Shown: positions 17,796 to 27,500, counted from the stretch's first letter. The stretch is 64,000 nucleotides of DNA from Clostridiales bacterium (GCA_018366495.1 JAGZHZ010000001.1:124001-188000), one strand, 5' to 3'. The notes: generated by a model from the letters alone, not told the origin. Translations and numbers: made by a program.

Positions 17796-19907
17796 CTATC
17801 TATAGTAACAAATAATCGGTATTCCAGGATAAATATTGTCATAAATCATTTTTGCTTTATCCGACGGCAGATTCACACATCCATGAGAACCGTTGCTGAT
17901 ATAAATCTGTCCTCCAAAATCTGTTCTCCATGAAGCGTCATGAAGTCCCACGCCGCCATTAAACGGCATCCAATACTGCACTTCCACTCCGTCTTCATAT
18001 CCTTCTCCTTTTAAGATAGAAGGAGATTCCAAATAGTACAATGTGTACGTTCCAGCTGGTGTCATTCTACCTTCAATCGTCATATCTCCGCTGACGCAAT
18101 CTGTGGACACCAGTTCTTTTCCATCAATATACAGCCATACATGTTGTCTTGTCAAGTCAATCTCTATATAGCTGTCACCAAGGTCACAGTTTTCCCAGCT
18201 CACTGCCTCCTGCTCAAACACCGCATATCGGATATTTTGTGTTCCTTCTGCGATCCACTGTTTCACCTCTGCCACTTCAGCGGCCTGATCTATCTTCCAG
18301 CCATATCCGCTTCCTCCGCTTACTGTCACAACACTGCCGTCATTCGTTGTAAAATGTCTGTCTTTATTGTATGTGTCATATTTTTCAGCAAGCTCTGCTA
18401 CATATGCTGCAAGTTTTTCATCATCGAAATATACTTCAAATGTCGTCTCATCAAAAGAAATCCAGTCTTTTATGATGGAACCATCTAAAACTTCTCTGTT
18501 TGATCCAAAGATATATTCAATCTCTGTGCTTAAATATTGGTTCAGCTGCTGTACTGCATTATTCATCGCTGCATCATCCTGCCTGCGAACCGGTTCTACA
18601 TAGCATCCTGACTCTTCCAGAGAAATCTCTGTTGCTCCTGTCTCAACTGCATTTTTTACAGCTGCAATTACAGCTTCCTCATTTAACAGATTTCCTTCCA
18701 CTTCCGGCATAATCTCATATGTCTCTCCATTATTTCTAATATACGCATCTTTCGGCTGCACTACGTTTTCCTCTTTAAAGCAAGCCATATTCTTTACACT
18801 CTGTTCCAGAGATTCCTGACTGTATGAAGTCAGCGTATCAAATGTGTATAGATACGTTGTGTTCAGACATTCTGGCCATAGAAATGGATTTTGAAGATCT
18901 TTTGCTTGTTCTGCTTCACCTTTTGGCGTATAGCCATATCCCAAATCAGCGGATGTCAGATGTTCCGTCACATCGCCTCTTTCTTTAACGGCAATCTGAT
19001 ATGTCGCAATTTCATTGCCTATATAATTGTTGAATTCCTCTACTGTATCTTCTGACACATCAATTCCATTGATCCTTGTATTTAAAAAGAAACGATCTTG
19101 AAAATGATATACACCCGCCGCATAGACGCCGGCTGCTGCCAGCACCGCCAGAGAGGCAACCGTTCCCAGTACAATTTTCCATACTTTTTTCTTCTTTTTT
19201 GGTTTACCTTCTTCTTTTTTATCAAAATTTTCCAGCTGTTCCCTGTAATTCACATCCTGCTTTGCCATGCGCAGCACTTGCTGGCGCCGTTCGTCTTCCG
19301 TATAATGAGGCTCCTGTTCCTCCTCCGTATGACCTGTATCTGCAGTATACTCCTGTGTCTGTGTTTCCTGTTCCAGCACTTTTTCTTCTATATCCGACTG
19401 TGCATTTTCCAGATATTCTTCTTTTCGGACACTCTCCTGAATCTCCTCCACACAAATATGAGGTATCTCGGACTCTATCTGCGGCTCTGTTTTTTCCTGT
19501 CCATCCCTCTGTTCCTCTTCTGAATGTTCCTCCTCCGGATTTTTTTCTGTATCCTGCGGCTGTTCTTTTTCTTTTGCAGCTGCTGTCAGATCTTCCGACA
19601 TCATATCACATTTCATTCCGCAGAATGGACAGAAGCGATCCGTCTCTCTTAAAACTTCTCCGCAATTCGCACAAATCACGTCTTTCTTTATTTCTTCTGT
19701 ATTTTCTTTCCATTCTTCATTCTCAATATTGTCATATGTGGGAGGTTCTTCCAGATTCACTTTGTCTTCTTCTTTGTTTTTCTCTGATAATGTCACTTTA
19801 TCTTCTGTGGTATCCGTATCGTCTAAAAATGTCTCTTGATCTTTTTCCGTCTCAGGATCATTCAGAAATATTTCATCTGTTTTTTTTCCTTTTGTGGTCT
19901 CGCCCAT
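17796..19907 (-). CDS. L,D-transpeptidase with N-terminal zinc ribbon
   Basis: 703 aa. A long acidic cytoplasmic region holds a zinc ribbon of two CxxC pairs (CANCGEVLRETDRFCPFCGMKC). One membrane segment (about VWKIVLGTVASLAVLAAAG) follows a Lys-rich patch. Outside are peptidoglycan-binding PG_binding_4-type repeats, then a YkuD catalytic domain ending in SHGCVNLP with the nucleophile Cys677 and His675. It would make 3-3 cross-links in peptidoglycan. Start at the ATG after AGAGGGATAAA. The split amidase upstream is also a cell-wall enzyme. Confidence 0.88.
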   Translation of the reverse strand: MGETTKGKKTDEIFLNDPETEKDQETFLDDTDTTEDKVTLSEKNKEEDKVNLEEPPTYDNIENEEWKENTEEIKKDVICANCGEVLRETDRFCPFCGMKCDMMSEDLTAAAKEKEQPQDTEKNPEEEHSEEEQRDGQEKTEPQIESEIPHICVEEIQESVRKEEYLENAQSDIEEKVLEQETQTQEYTADTGHTEEEQEPHYTEDERRQQVLRMAKQDVNYREQLENFDKKEEGKPKKKKKVWKIVLGTVASLAVLAAAGVYAAGVYHFQDRFFLNTRINGIDVSEDTVEEFNNYIGNEIATYQIAVKERGDVTEHLTSADLGYGYTPKGEAEQAKDLQNPFLWPECLNTTYLYTFDTLTSYSQESLEQSVKNMACFKEENVVQPKDAYIRNNGETYEIMPEVEGNLLNEEAVIAAVKNAVETGATEISLEESGCYVEPVRRQDDAAMNNAVQQLNQYLSTEIEYIFGSNREVLDGSIIKDWISFDETTFEVYFDDEKLAAYVAELAEKYDTYNKDRHFTTNDGSVVTVSGGSGYGWKIDQAAEVAEVKQWIAEGTQNIRYAVFEQEAVSWENCDLGDSYIEIDLTRQHVWLYIDGKELVSTDCVSGDMTIEGRMTPAGTYTLYYLESPSILKGEGYEDGVEVQYWMPFNGGVGLHDASWRTDFGGQIYISNGSHGCVNLPSDKAKMIYDNIYPGIPIICYYR

Positions 19908-20112
19908 TTTATCCCTCTTATTCTTTATCAGGCACTTTTCCAGCATCTCTTTTTAGTTCCTTATGCTTCCCTCTTTTTCCATTTTTTTGCTTCTGCCCTG
20001 ATTCTTTTTTATTCTAATCTGATTTTCCAGGTTATCTTCCTGCTCTGAGGCTGTTTCCCCCGAATCTTTATTATCATATCATCTTATCTTTTATTTTAAA
20101 AGGGTATTTTTC

Positions 20113-20838
20113 TTAAAGTTTTTTTATAATAAATGTCGGATATCCAGCTTTTCTCAACCTCTGCTCCATACGGACTGCATTATTCAGATTTTCAAAAGAT
20201 CCGCTCACTACTTTTTGATATCCCCCTTCTGGAATAATCGCTGCTGGGAATCCATCCTCCATCAGCTTCTGCGCCATGGCTTCTGCATATTTTTTATTCC
20301 GATATGCCCCAACCTGAACGTGATACCTTCCATTTTGTTGTCCAGCCACCTCTAAAATTGCGTCTGCTATTGTCCTTGCCATCTCATCAAACTGATTGTC
20401 AAACCGTTCATTGTCTTTATCCGAATTGATAAAACCAGCCTCAATCAAAACAGCAGGCATCTTTGTTCGGCGCAGTACTGTAAGATTTGGACGTTCTTTG
20501 ACGCCAATATTGCGAAACCCTAATTCTGCAAGATTTTCATTAATTTTTTCTGCAAGAACTGCTTTGTCTCCAGCTTTATTAAAAACAAGAGTTTCTACAC
20601 CTTCATATTGATTTGGATTTTCACTTGAATTTCTATGAAATGAAATAAACCAGTCCGCATCTGCTTCATTTGCCATCTGTGCTTTCTGAAGCGGCGAATC
20701 ATACACGTCATCTATTCTGGTATATACTACATCTTCCCCAGCATCCTGCAGCAGATCTCCCACTGCCAGTGCAAGACTCAATGCATCTTCCTTTTCCTGT
20801 CTTCCTTCATATACTGCTCCTGGATCTTTTCCTCCGTG
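20113..20838 (-). pseudogene. N-acetylmuramoyl-L-alanine amidase, main part of a split gene
   Basis: Amidase_3 catalytic domain and a C-terminal SPOR domain, cut off from its first nine codons by the 1,959-bp recombinase element. From 20838 the frame reads HGGKDPGAVYEGRQEKEDA..., where the first zinc ligand His normally follows DPG; a second zinc ligand is in SFHRN and the catalytic Glu is in VLIEAGF. The SPOR domain is YHVQVGAYRNKKYAEA...GYPTFIIKKL. Translation might start at the in-frame TTG at 20781, but that product would lack the first zinc ligand. The start codon and MAKIVIDPG lie at 22798-22824. Rejoined it would be about 250 aa. Confidence 0.85.
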
Positions 20839-20850
20839 GGCTGGAGCTAT
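20831..20850 (-). other. attachment site (amidase 3' side)
   Basis: The minus strand reads ATAGCTCCAGCCCACGGAGG. The right half (CACGGAGG) belongs to the amidase gene and the left half to the element. The crossover is proposed at the CA at 20837-20838. Confidence 0.75.
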
Positions 20851-20934
20851 TTTGCGCTTTTATTTTATCCTTATTTCATTAATTTCTTCTAAATTAAAAT
20901 TAGAGGCTAAATAAAAAGCAATCATTCTTTTTAT

Positions 20935-22443
20935 TTAAAAACGGTATACTATTTCAATCTCATTTTCTTCGACTATGATCTCCTCTATCATCTCCAATAG
21001 AATCGTTCTTTTCATCCATTCTTCTGCTTTAAATTCTTTCATTTTTGATAAACATTCTGTTTTGCAATCTTTTTCTTTTTGTTCCTGCGCCATATATAAG
21101 ATCTGTTCTTCTAATATTTTTTCTTTCTTCTGATACGCTTCTCGGTAAGAAATCCATTCTTCTCTCGATAAAATTCCTTCCTTAAAATCTTCGTATATAA
21201 CTCTTTCAAATTGTCGGACTCTTTTACATTCTATTTCCAGTTTTTTCTTTTCCTGCTCTTTTTTCTTTTCCTTCTCTTTTAAGATGTGTTCCTTCTGTCT
21301 ATTCCATTCATCTAAAACATCTGGAAAAATTTTTTCAAGATCATGAGAAATAATGTTCTTCAAATCAGCATACCACACGGTATGGGGCGTACAATATGCT
21401 CTCCCCATGCGAATATAGGTTCCGCAACAATAACGCATCTTTTCCCCTTCTCCTTTTTTTACCAGCATATGCCCGCACTTCTTGCATTTTATCATCCCTG
21501 CAAACAAATTTTTTTCTCCTCTTGTTCCTATTCTGTGCGTTTTTGTATTTAACATTCTCTGTGTTCTTTCCCAAGTCTCCATATCAATAATTGGTTCCTG
21601 TGTTCCCTCCACAACAACCCATTCTTCTTTTTTCCTTATTTTCTGTCTTCCGCGCATCTCCTGATATTTCTTTCCCTGCACCATATTCCCGATATAGATT
21701 TCATTTTGTAAAATTTTATGAATCGTAGAATACGTCCAATAACTGCCTGTTTTCGTGCTGTTTCCATTTCTGTATCTCTCCCCATTTTCTCTTTTATATT
21801 CAGAGGGAGATAAAATCTGACGCTCATTGAGCCATCTCGCAATACTATTTTTCCCATATCCCTCTCCATACATTTTAAAGATTCTGCGCACTACTTCTGC
21901 CGCATATGGATCAACGATCAGTTTATTTTTATCTTCTGGAGATTTTTTATAACCATAAGATGCAAAAGCGCCGATAAACTTCCCAGATTCCTGTTTTGTC
22001 CTCACTGCCGCATGAACTTTTCTGGAAATATCACGCGCATACTGCTCATTTAAAAGATTTTTTATCGGCATCATCAAATCATACTGTTTTTTTTCACTGT
22101 CAATCCCATCCACTATCGAAATAAAGCGTACCTTCCATTTCGGAAAGTAACGCTCCAGATACGTTCCTGTCTCAAGATAATCTCTTCCAAATCTTGACAG
22201 ATCCTTGACAATCACACAATCAATCTTTCCCTCCTCAATATCACGGATCATCCTGCAAAAAGATGGACGTTTAAAATCCGTTCCGCTCCATCCGTCGTCT
22301 ATATAGGTATCAATCAATCTCAGGTCTTTCTGTCTGTGGATAAATTCATAAAGAAGTTCTCTTTGATTTTTTACGCTGTCACTCTCTGCTTTGTCTCCAT
22401 CTTCTCTCGACAGACGAATATATGCAGCCGTTTTAAAGCTCAT
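20935..22443 (-). CDS. large serine recombinase
   Basis: 502 aa. Resolvase domain with the nucleophile Ser12 in AAYIRLSRED, followed by VKDLSRFGRDYLE. Then comes a recombinase domain (YGYKKSPEDKNKLIVDPYAAEVVRRIF...ILQNEIYIG), a zinc ribbon (CKKCGHMLVKKGEGEKMRYCC...YC) and a Glu/Lys-rich coiled coil from about residue 390. The domain order fits phage and transposon large serine recombinases. Start at the ATG after GGGAG; an adjacent TTG is possible. It is intact and the only gene of the element. It presumably recombines the att sites described here. Confidence 0.9.
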   Translation of the reverse strand: MSFKTAAYIRLSREDGDKAESDSVKNQRELLYEFIHRQKDLRLIDTYIDDGWSGTDFKRPSFCRMIRDIEEGKIDCVIVKDLSRFGRDYLETGTYLERYFPKWKVRFISIVDGIDSEKKQYDLMMPIKNLLNEQYARDISRKVHAAVRTKQESGKFIGAFASYGYKKSPEDKNKLIVDPYAAEVVRRIFKMYGEGYGKNSIARWLNERQILSPSEYKRENGERYRNGNSTKTGSYWTYSTIHKILQNEIYIGNMVQGKKYQEMRGRQKIRKKEEWVVVEGTQEPIIDMETWERTQRMLNTKTHRIGTRGEKNLFAGMIKCKKCGHMLVKKGEGEKMRYCCGTYIRMGRAYCTPHTVWYADLKNIISHDLEKIFPDVLDEWNRQKEHILKEKEKKKEQEKKKLEIECKRVRQFERVIYEDFKEGILSREEWISYREAYQKKEKILEEQILYMAQEQKEKDCKTECLSKMKEFKAEEWMKRTILLEMIEEIIVEENEIEIVYRF

Positions 22444-22556
22444 CAATCTCCCTCATTTATAAAACTCTCTTGTGTACAGCGTATTCTTATTTTTTCCTAT
22501 ATATGCGCCCCTTATAAAAATATCAAAAACATACATAACAAACTATAAAATTAATC

Positions 22557-22598
22557 GTACTATCCATCCCACACCTAAAGGAGTGGGTTTTCCGCACT
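22557..22598 (+). repeat. IS200/IS605-like terminal hairpin (isolated)
   Basis: GTACTATCCATCCCACACCTAAAGG... forms a CCCAC / GTGGG stem around ACCTAAAGGA and is followed by TTTTCCGC. It resembles the hairpin at 39921-39955. No transposase gene is attached. It lies within the serine recombinase element. Confidence 0.5.
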
Positions 22599-22787
22599 CT
22601 TATTTGTAAAAAGAGTATTGTTTTAATTATTTACAATACCATTATAAAAAAACAGATGCAGATTATACTTTTTTAATATTATTTCGATTGTTTTATGTAT
22701 TCTATATTTCAGATTCTATATTGCTTGAAAAATATATTTGTTTTTGACAAAGTCCAAAATAAATTTTATTTCATCCCCGCATTTTCT

Positions 22788-22807
22788 ACTCTCCCTGCCC
22801 TGGGTCA
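22788..22807 (-). other. attachment site (amidase 5' side)
   Basis: The minus strand reads about TTGACCCAGGGCAGGGAGAG. The left half (GACCCAGGG) belongs to the amidase and the right half (GGGAGAG) to the element. The crossover is proposed at the CA at 22796-22797. Confidence 0.75.
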
Positions 22808-22824
22808 ATCACTATTTTAGCCAT
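22796..22824 (-). pseudogene. first nine codons of the split amidase gene
   Basis: On the minus strand AAGGGGAAAAGT precedes an ATG at 22824, and the frame reads MAKIVIDPG followed by a CA dinucleotide, then diverges (QGE-stop). MAKIVIDPG is the usual start of an Amidase_3 domain and continues exactly into HGGKDPG at 20838. The promoter and ribosome binding site of the amidase therefore remain on this side of the insertion. Confidence 0.85.
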
Positions 22825-22916
22825 ACTTTTCCCCTTATTGTTTTCTTTTTTACATCATATTCAAAAAAATTATGGTTGATACTGCAATCATTTTTCTTTT
22901 TACAGGACATTACCTG

Positions 22917-22957
22917 CTAGATATAGCGCAAATTGTGTATTTTTACCCTATATCTAG
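22917..22957. repeat. inverted repeat upstream of the amidase start
   Basis: CTAGATATAG (22917-22926) and CTATATCTAG (22948-22957) are perfect 10-bp arms around a 21-nt loop. The loop begins CGCAAATTGT, which recurs near 22984. It lies about 95 bp upstream of the amidase ATG and could be an operator. No promoter elements are clear. The rest of 22825-23027 shows nothing else I can support. Confidence 0.45.
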
Positions 22958-23027
22958 TATACAATATATATTTTTACATTTTTCGCAAATTGTATCTAAA
23001 AAAAAACATTTTTTTTAAAATTTCCTC

Positions 23028-23056
23028 TTGCATTTTTTTATCAATATGTATATAAT
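23028..23056 (+). promoter_or_regulatory. promoter of tRNA-Glu
   Basis: TTGCAT (23028-23033) and TATAAT (23051-23056) with a 17-bp spacer; the tRNA starts 19 bp after the -10 box. Confidence 0.8.
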
Positions 23057-23074
23057 GTCATTTGTAAGGAACAA

Positions 23075-23146
23075 GGCTCGTTGGTCAAGCGGTTAAGACG
23101 CCGCCCTCTCACGGCGGAAACAGGGGTTCGATTCCCCTACGAGCTG
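23075..23146 (+). tRNA. tRNA-Glu (anticodon CUC)
   Basis: 72-nt cloverleaf. Acceptor stem GGCTCGT/ACGAGCT has one G-U pair at the first position. The anticodon stem CCGCC/GGCGG encloses the loop CTCTCAC (anticodon CTC). The T arm is CAGGGGTTCGATTCCCCT and the discriminator is G. CCA is not encoded. The anticodon reads GAG. A terminator follows directly. Confidence 0.93.
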
Positions 23147-23152
23147 TTAAAA

Positions 23153-23181
23153 ACCTCAGTGAAATCACTGAGGTTTTTTTG
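23153..23181 (+). terminator. terminator of tRNA-Glu
   Basis: ACCTCAGTG pairs with CACTGAGGT around AAAT, followed by seven T. Confidence 0.9.
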
Positions 23182-23234
23182 TTGTAACTCTTTGTCAAGA
23201 GTTGGGGTAAATATTTTTTATGAGGCATCGGAAT

Positions 23235-23767
23235 GAGGTGCCCCCTCCATTCTTTTAAAAATGCATTCTCTATCCTTAATTTTAGAAGTTCATCTTCCAG
23301 TTCTCTTACGTGCTCAGCGCTTGTATCAACGGAAGTTCTTTCTAATGGTTTACTTTGCGTAGTGTTATCTAATTTATTCAATGTTTTCTTTCGACCTTTC
23401 TTATGTTGTCTCAACGCATCAGAACCAGCTGTGCGAAAACGATGAACCCAGTTAACAATCAAAGATGGGTTGGTAATGCCTTCTTGTAGAGCTAAATCTT
23501 GATATGAGATTTCACTTGATAAATACAATTCTACAACAGAAAGCTTTTTTCGAAAGAATATATATTATTTTTTTGAGAACGCAGTAAACTTTCATCTCCA
23601 AAAGTTTGATAATTATGAACCCATTGCTCAATATTTCTTTTAGCAGGAACTCCATATGTTTTAGAAAGATATCTGTATCCACTTTTTCCATTTAAGTATA
23701 CTAAAACAACTTTCCTCTTGAATTCAAAAGAATATTTAAACATAAAAATACCGTGAATATTCCCCAA
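23235..23767 (-). pseudogene. IS3-family transposase OrfA, frameshifted and without OrfB
   Basis: The frame from ATG 23767 gives MFKYSFEFKRKVVLVYLNGKSG..., an IS3/IS150-type helix-turn-helix protein. It stops at 23531 after SFEKSFLL. A shift of one base in a run of A (near 23553) would continue as KKLSVVELYLSSEISYQDLALQEG..., which is open from 23528 and runs through a second helix-turn-helix to ENAFLKE near 23238. Beyond that the similarity is lost and OrfB is absent. This is a decayed or internally deleted insertion sequence next to the tRNA terminator. Confidence 0.75.
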
Positions 23768-24150
23768 CCATTATCAGACACGGAGTTCCCAAAATTCAGT
23801 GATTGGGACATTGCTTTCATATCCATATTCTCGATACACACAATCATAGACATTGGCTATCTGTCTTGGCTGTTTATGAAGAAAATCTTTCCTTTGATTT
23901 GCAGCCTTTTCGTGCGATCCGACAACTTTTATTCTCTGTTTATCCCTGTTTTTAGAGCCTTTCTGCACGAGCGAGAGGTTACGCTGTTCACACTTCAACC
24001 GCTTTTCAGCCTGTAATCAAACGGAACAGTTCGATATTGTTTCCATTTCACGAATCCGATTTTTTGAAGCTTTATGTACCCGTTTTTAACAGATATATTT
24101 CCAATTGAATTTCTTGGATTTGAATTTCGGAAAACGTACTTTAGAGATTG
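23768..24150 (-). pseudogene. TnpB remnant, several frameshifts
   Basis: Pieces of an IS605-type TnpB can be read in different frames on the minus strand. They are FPKFKSKKFNWKYI and then KNGYIKLQKIGFVKWKQYR...DYRLKSG (about 24010-24136), KGSKNRDKQRIKVVGSHEKAANQRKDFLHKQ (about 23860-23950), and NMDMKAMSQSLNFGNSVSDNGWG (about 23765-23830). TnpB is the RNA-guided nuclease of IS605 elements; this copy lacks the N-terminus and the C-terminal RuvC/zinc part and cannot work. The IS3-type orfA begins exactly where the TnpB similarity ends. Confidence 0.75.
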
Positions 24151-24154
24151 TACA

Positions 24155-24462
24155 TAAAACGTACGCAGCCAAAAGCTCTGACGCCAGAAATATTTTTTTC
24201 ATCGTTTTTTCCATATTTTGGGAAATTCTTTCTTGAGAAGTCTGCTGCTCGCACTTTTATATGCGTTTATGAATTTACTGATTTCCGTACTAGGATATAC
24301 CCTGAAAAGTATGTGAATATGGTCTTTATCATGATTCCATTCCTGCAAAGTAATATTGTATTTGGGCGATATGTGCTCAAATAGTTCCTTTGTTCCTTTA
24401 GAAATATCATCATCAAAAACCTGTCGGCGATCTTTCATCCCAATCCCAAGATGGTATTGCAA
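24155..24462 (-). pseudogene. IS200/IS605 TnpA transposase, interrupted
   Basis: The open part (24199-24462) is 87 aa with the HUH motif in DKDHIHILF and the following YPSTEISKFINAYKSASSRLLKKEFPKIWKK. An in-frame TGA then cuts the frame, but translation beyond it gives KKYFWRQSFWL, the usual TnpA continuation (FWSxSYF-like). Similarity fades near 24155 and the catalytic-Tyr helix is missing. TnpA is a Y1 single-strand transposase. 24463-24575 between this and the array holds no recognisable gene. Confidence 0.75.
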
Positions 24463-24575
24463 TAAGAATACCGAATGAACATTACCGTCTAACTCCGTTG
24501 TTCTTTCTTCCCTTCACCTTATTCGACTGATTTTAGTAGGATATCTTTCTTAGATTTTGTCAAGCATTATAGGTG

Positions 24576-27500
24576 GTTAAAATTCCAATATGTTTATATT
24601 TCTACAACAGAAGATGAGGAAAAGGCAGAAGAGTTGACAGTCCTTAAAATTCCAATATATTTATATTTCTACAAGTAAGAGACGAGATCAACCGCATCAA
24701 TACCGCCTTAAAATTCCAATATGTTTATATTTCTACAAAGCTTTTGATAACATTTTTCGACTAATTGTAACCTTAAAATTCCAATATGTTTATATTTCTA
24801 CAATTTTTGAGAATCATCACTTGCTGTAATGATAAACTTAAAATTCCAATATGTTTATATTTCTACAGCTAACATCCAATAATTATGTTCTGTATGTTCT
24901 GCTTAAAATTCCAATATGTTTATATTTCTACGTGTATCTCATTAAGCTGTATGCAAATGGCTTCCCGGCTTAAAATTCCAATATGTTTATATTTCTACGA
25001 TGATAAGCAGAGACTGTAATTGTCATGTAAGCGTCTTAAAATTCCAATATGTTTATATTTCTACCGGGAAATTAGATGAATTGAATGGTGGTTTATACTA
25101 CTTAAAATTCCAATATGTTTATATTTCTACACCATGCAAGATAGGAATCTGAAGTTATTGAAGCTTGCTTAAAATTCCAATATGTTTATATTTCTACGCG
25201 GAAGAAGGATACTTTCTAAACAAAATTTGAACTTAAAATTCCAATATGTTTATATTTCTACCGTCTTGACGTTTAATATTTAAATTTATTGTATACTTAA
25301 AATTCCAATATGTTTATATTTCTACTGTCATGGCTTTAAATAGTCAAAATTTACTGTATAACTTAAAATTCCAATATGTTTATATTTCTACAAAAAGGAA
25401 CTTTTGTACAGCTCGCTGCGACAGCTGTCTTAAAATTCCAATATGTTTATATTTCTACGCAAAGGATATTGATACAATTGCCATTCTTTTAACTTAAAAT
25501 TCCAATATGTTTATATTTCTACGAATACCCCACAAGCAATCAGGTCTTTAATATCTTCCTTAAAATTCCAATATGTTTATATTTCTACGCAAGACACAAA
25601 CTCTTCTTTAAAATCCACGACTTACTTAAAATTCCAATATGTTTATATTTCTACTTAGAAGATCCAAGTCAAATTAGTACCGTTGTGTACTTAAAATTCC
25701 AATATGTTTATATTTCTACCAAAATTCACGCTCAGAAGTTCTAAAAATATCTTTATACTTAAAATTCCAATATGTTTATATTTCTACCAAAAGCCCAGGA
25801 GAAATACAGTCAGTCTGTCAGACTTAAAATTCCAATATGTTTATATTTCTACCGTGAATTTAGTACAATTCAATTAATTTCTCCGTACAACTTAAAATTC
25901 CAATATGTTTATATTTCTACGCTTGGCAATATTCCAATCAAGCCGGATTAGTAATCTTAAAATTCCAATATGTTTATATTTCTACCATCTGTTCTGTTGC
26001 AACTTTTAACAAATTATCGTCCTTAAAATTCCAATATGTTTATATTTCTACGTGGACTTTCTGTCGTGATTCGTCTATACCAAAAATCTTAAAATTCCAA
26101 TATGTTTATATTTCTACAATGACTGACAATTTTCCTGATAATGTCTTTAAACTCTTAAAATTCCAATATGTTTATATTTCTACGTATGCGTAATAAGCCA
26201 CGCAACAACATGCGAAAATCTTAAAATTCCAATATGTTTATATTTCTACTCACACTCGAATTCTCCAATACAAAAACGATCGTCATCTTAAAATTCCAAT
26301 ATGTTTATATTTCTACACGATAAAGGTTTTTTAGCTTTTCAATGGGGCGTCCTTAAAATTCCAATATGTTTATATTTCTACGAAAGCGTATTTACAAGCC
26401 ATTCAAAAACTTAGTAACTTAAAATTCCAATATGTTTATATTTCTACAATTAGCTTGTATAAGTAGAAAACTTGATAGATTGACTTAAAATTCCAATATG
26501 TTTATATTTCTACCTGTGCAATTTGGCAGACCGAAACCAGCTTGAAAAAACTTAAAATTCCAATATGTTTATATTTCTACAAATTCACGCTCAGAAGTTC
26601 TAAAAATGTCTCGATACTTAAAATTCCAATATGTTTATATTTCTACAATATACTTTTTCAGTAGACCTGAAAATATCTTTGTCTTAAAATTCCAATATGT
26701 TTATATTTCTACAAAATTTTTTCTTAACGATGATATATTCTGCTCGCACCTTAAAATTCCAATATGTTTATATTTCTACCCGTTTGCGGCGTAGATGTCT
26801 TTCCACAAATAAGTCTTAAAATTCCAATATGTTTATATTTCTACTCCAATAATTATGTTCTGTATGTTCAAGTGAATATAGCTTAAAATTCCAATATGTT
26901 TATATTTCTACCACTTTGTAATACTCAGCTTTATCTTTTATAAATATTGCTTAAAATTCCAATATGTTTATATTTCTACAGAATACATCGTTTATAACGA
27001 AGAAATGGAACAGCCTTAAAATTCCAATATGTTTATATTTCTACCGGAAAATATCTTAAAGAAATGGTCAGAAACAGAAATCTTAAAATTCCAATATGTT
27101 TATATTTCTACAGCAACAGCAGAAATTTCAGTAGTGTTCAAAGAAACTTAAAATTCCAATATGTTTATATTTCTACAAAAAAATGTCAAGTATTAAAAAA
27201 CTTCCCCATTGTTCTTAAAATTCCAATATGTTTATATTTCTACCCCAGATTTGTTTACAGATACTCCCAGTACCGCTTTCTTAAAATTCCAATATGTTTA
27301 TATTTCTACCGTCACTTCCTGCTCTTCCTTTGTAAAAACTTATAAACTTAAAATTCCAATATGTTTATATTTCTACAGAAGTTGTTTTAGTGCATTTTGA
27401 AAAAGGCAAATACTTAAAATTCCAATATGTTTATATTTCTACATGTCTAACAATTTTCCTGATAAGGTTATGAAATTCTTAAAATTCCAATATGTTTATA

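Larger units (their letters stand above)
20838..22797 (-). mobile_element. 1,959-bp serine-recombinase-only element inserted in the amidase gene
   Basis: The element is bounded by junctions that share a CA dinucleotide: CCAGCCCACGGAG at 20831-20843 and CCAGGGCAGGGAG at 22788-22800 (minus-strand readings). It holds one gene, the recombinase at 20935-22443. It also holds about 350 bp of AT-rich noncoding DNA with an IS605-like hairpin. No excisionase, cargo or replication gene is visible. Removal of the segment restores GAC CCA GGG CAC GGA GGA (DPGHGG). The boundaries are inferred from the protein reading frame. Confidence 0.8.

Noticed and set aside
23109..23240. C-terminal part of the 139-aa frame that runs across the tRNA on the minus strand
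   Set aside because: After ENAFLKE the similarity to OrfA ends and the frame only reads through the terminator and tRNA antisense.
23520..23560. Programmed frameshift between the two OrfA frames
   Set aside because: IS3 frameshifting joins OrfA to OrfB; here the shift is inside OrfA and OrfB is missing, so decay is the simpler reading.
26606..27400. Open frames repeating KFQYVYIST-like or KIPICLYFY-like peptides
   Set aside because: They are translations of the CRISPR repeat and spacers, not genes.
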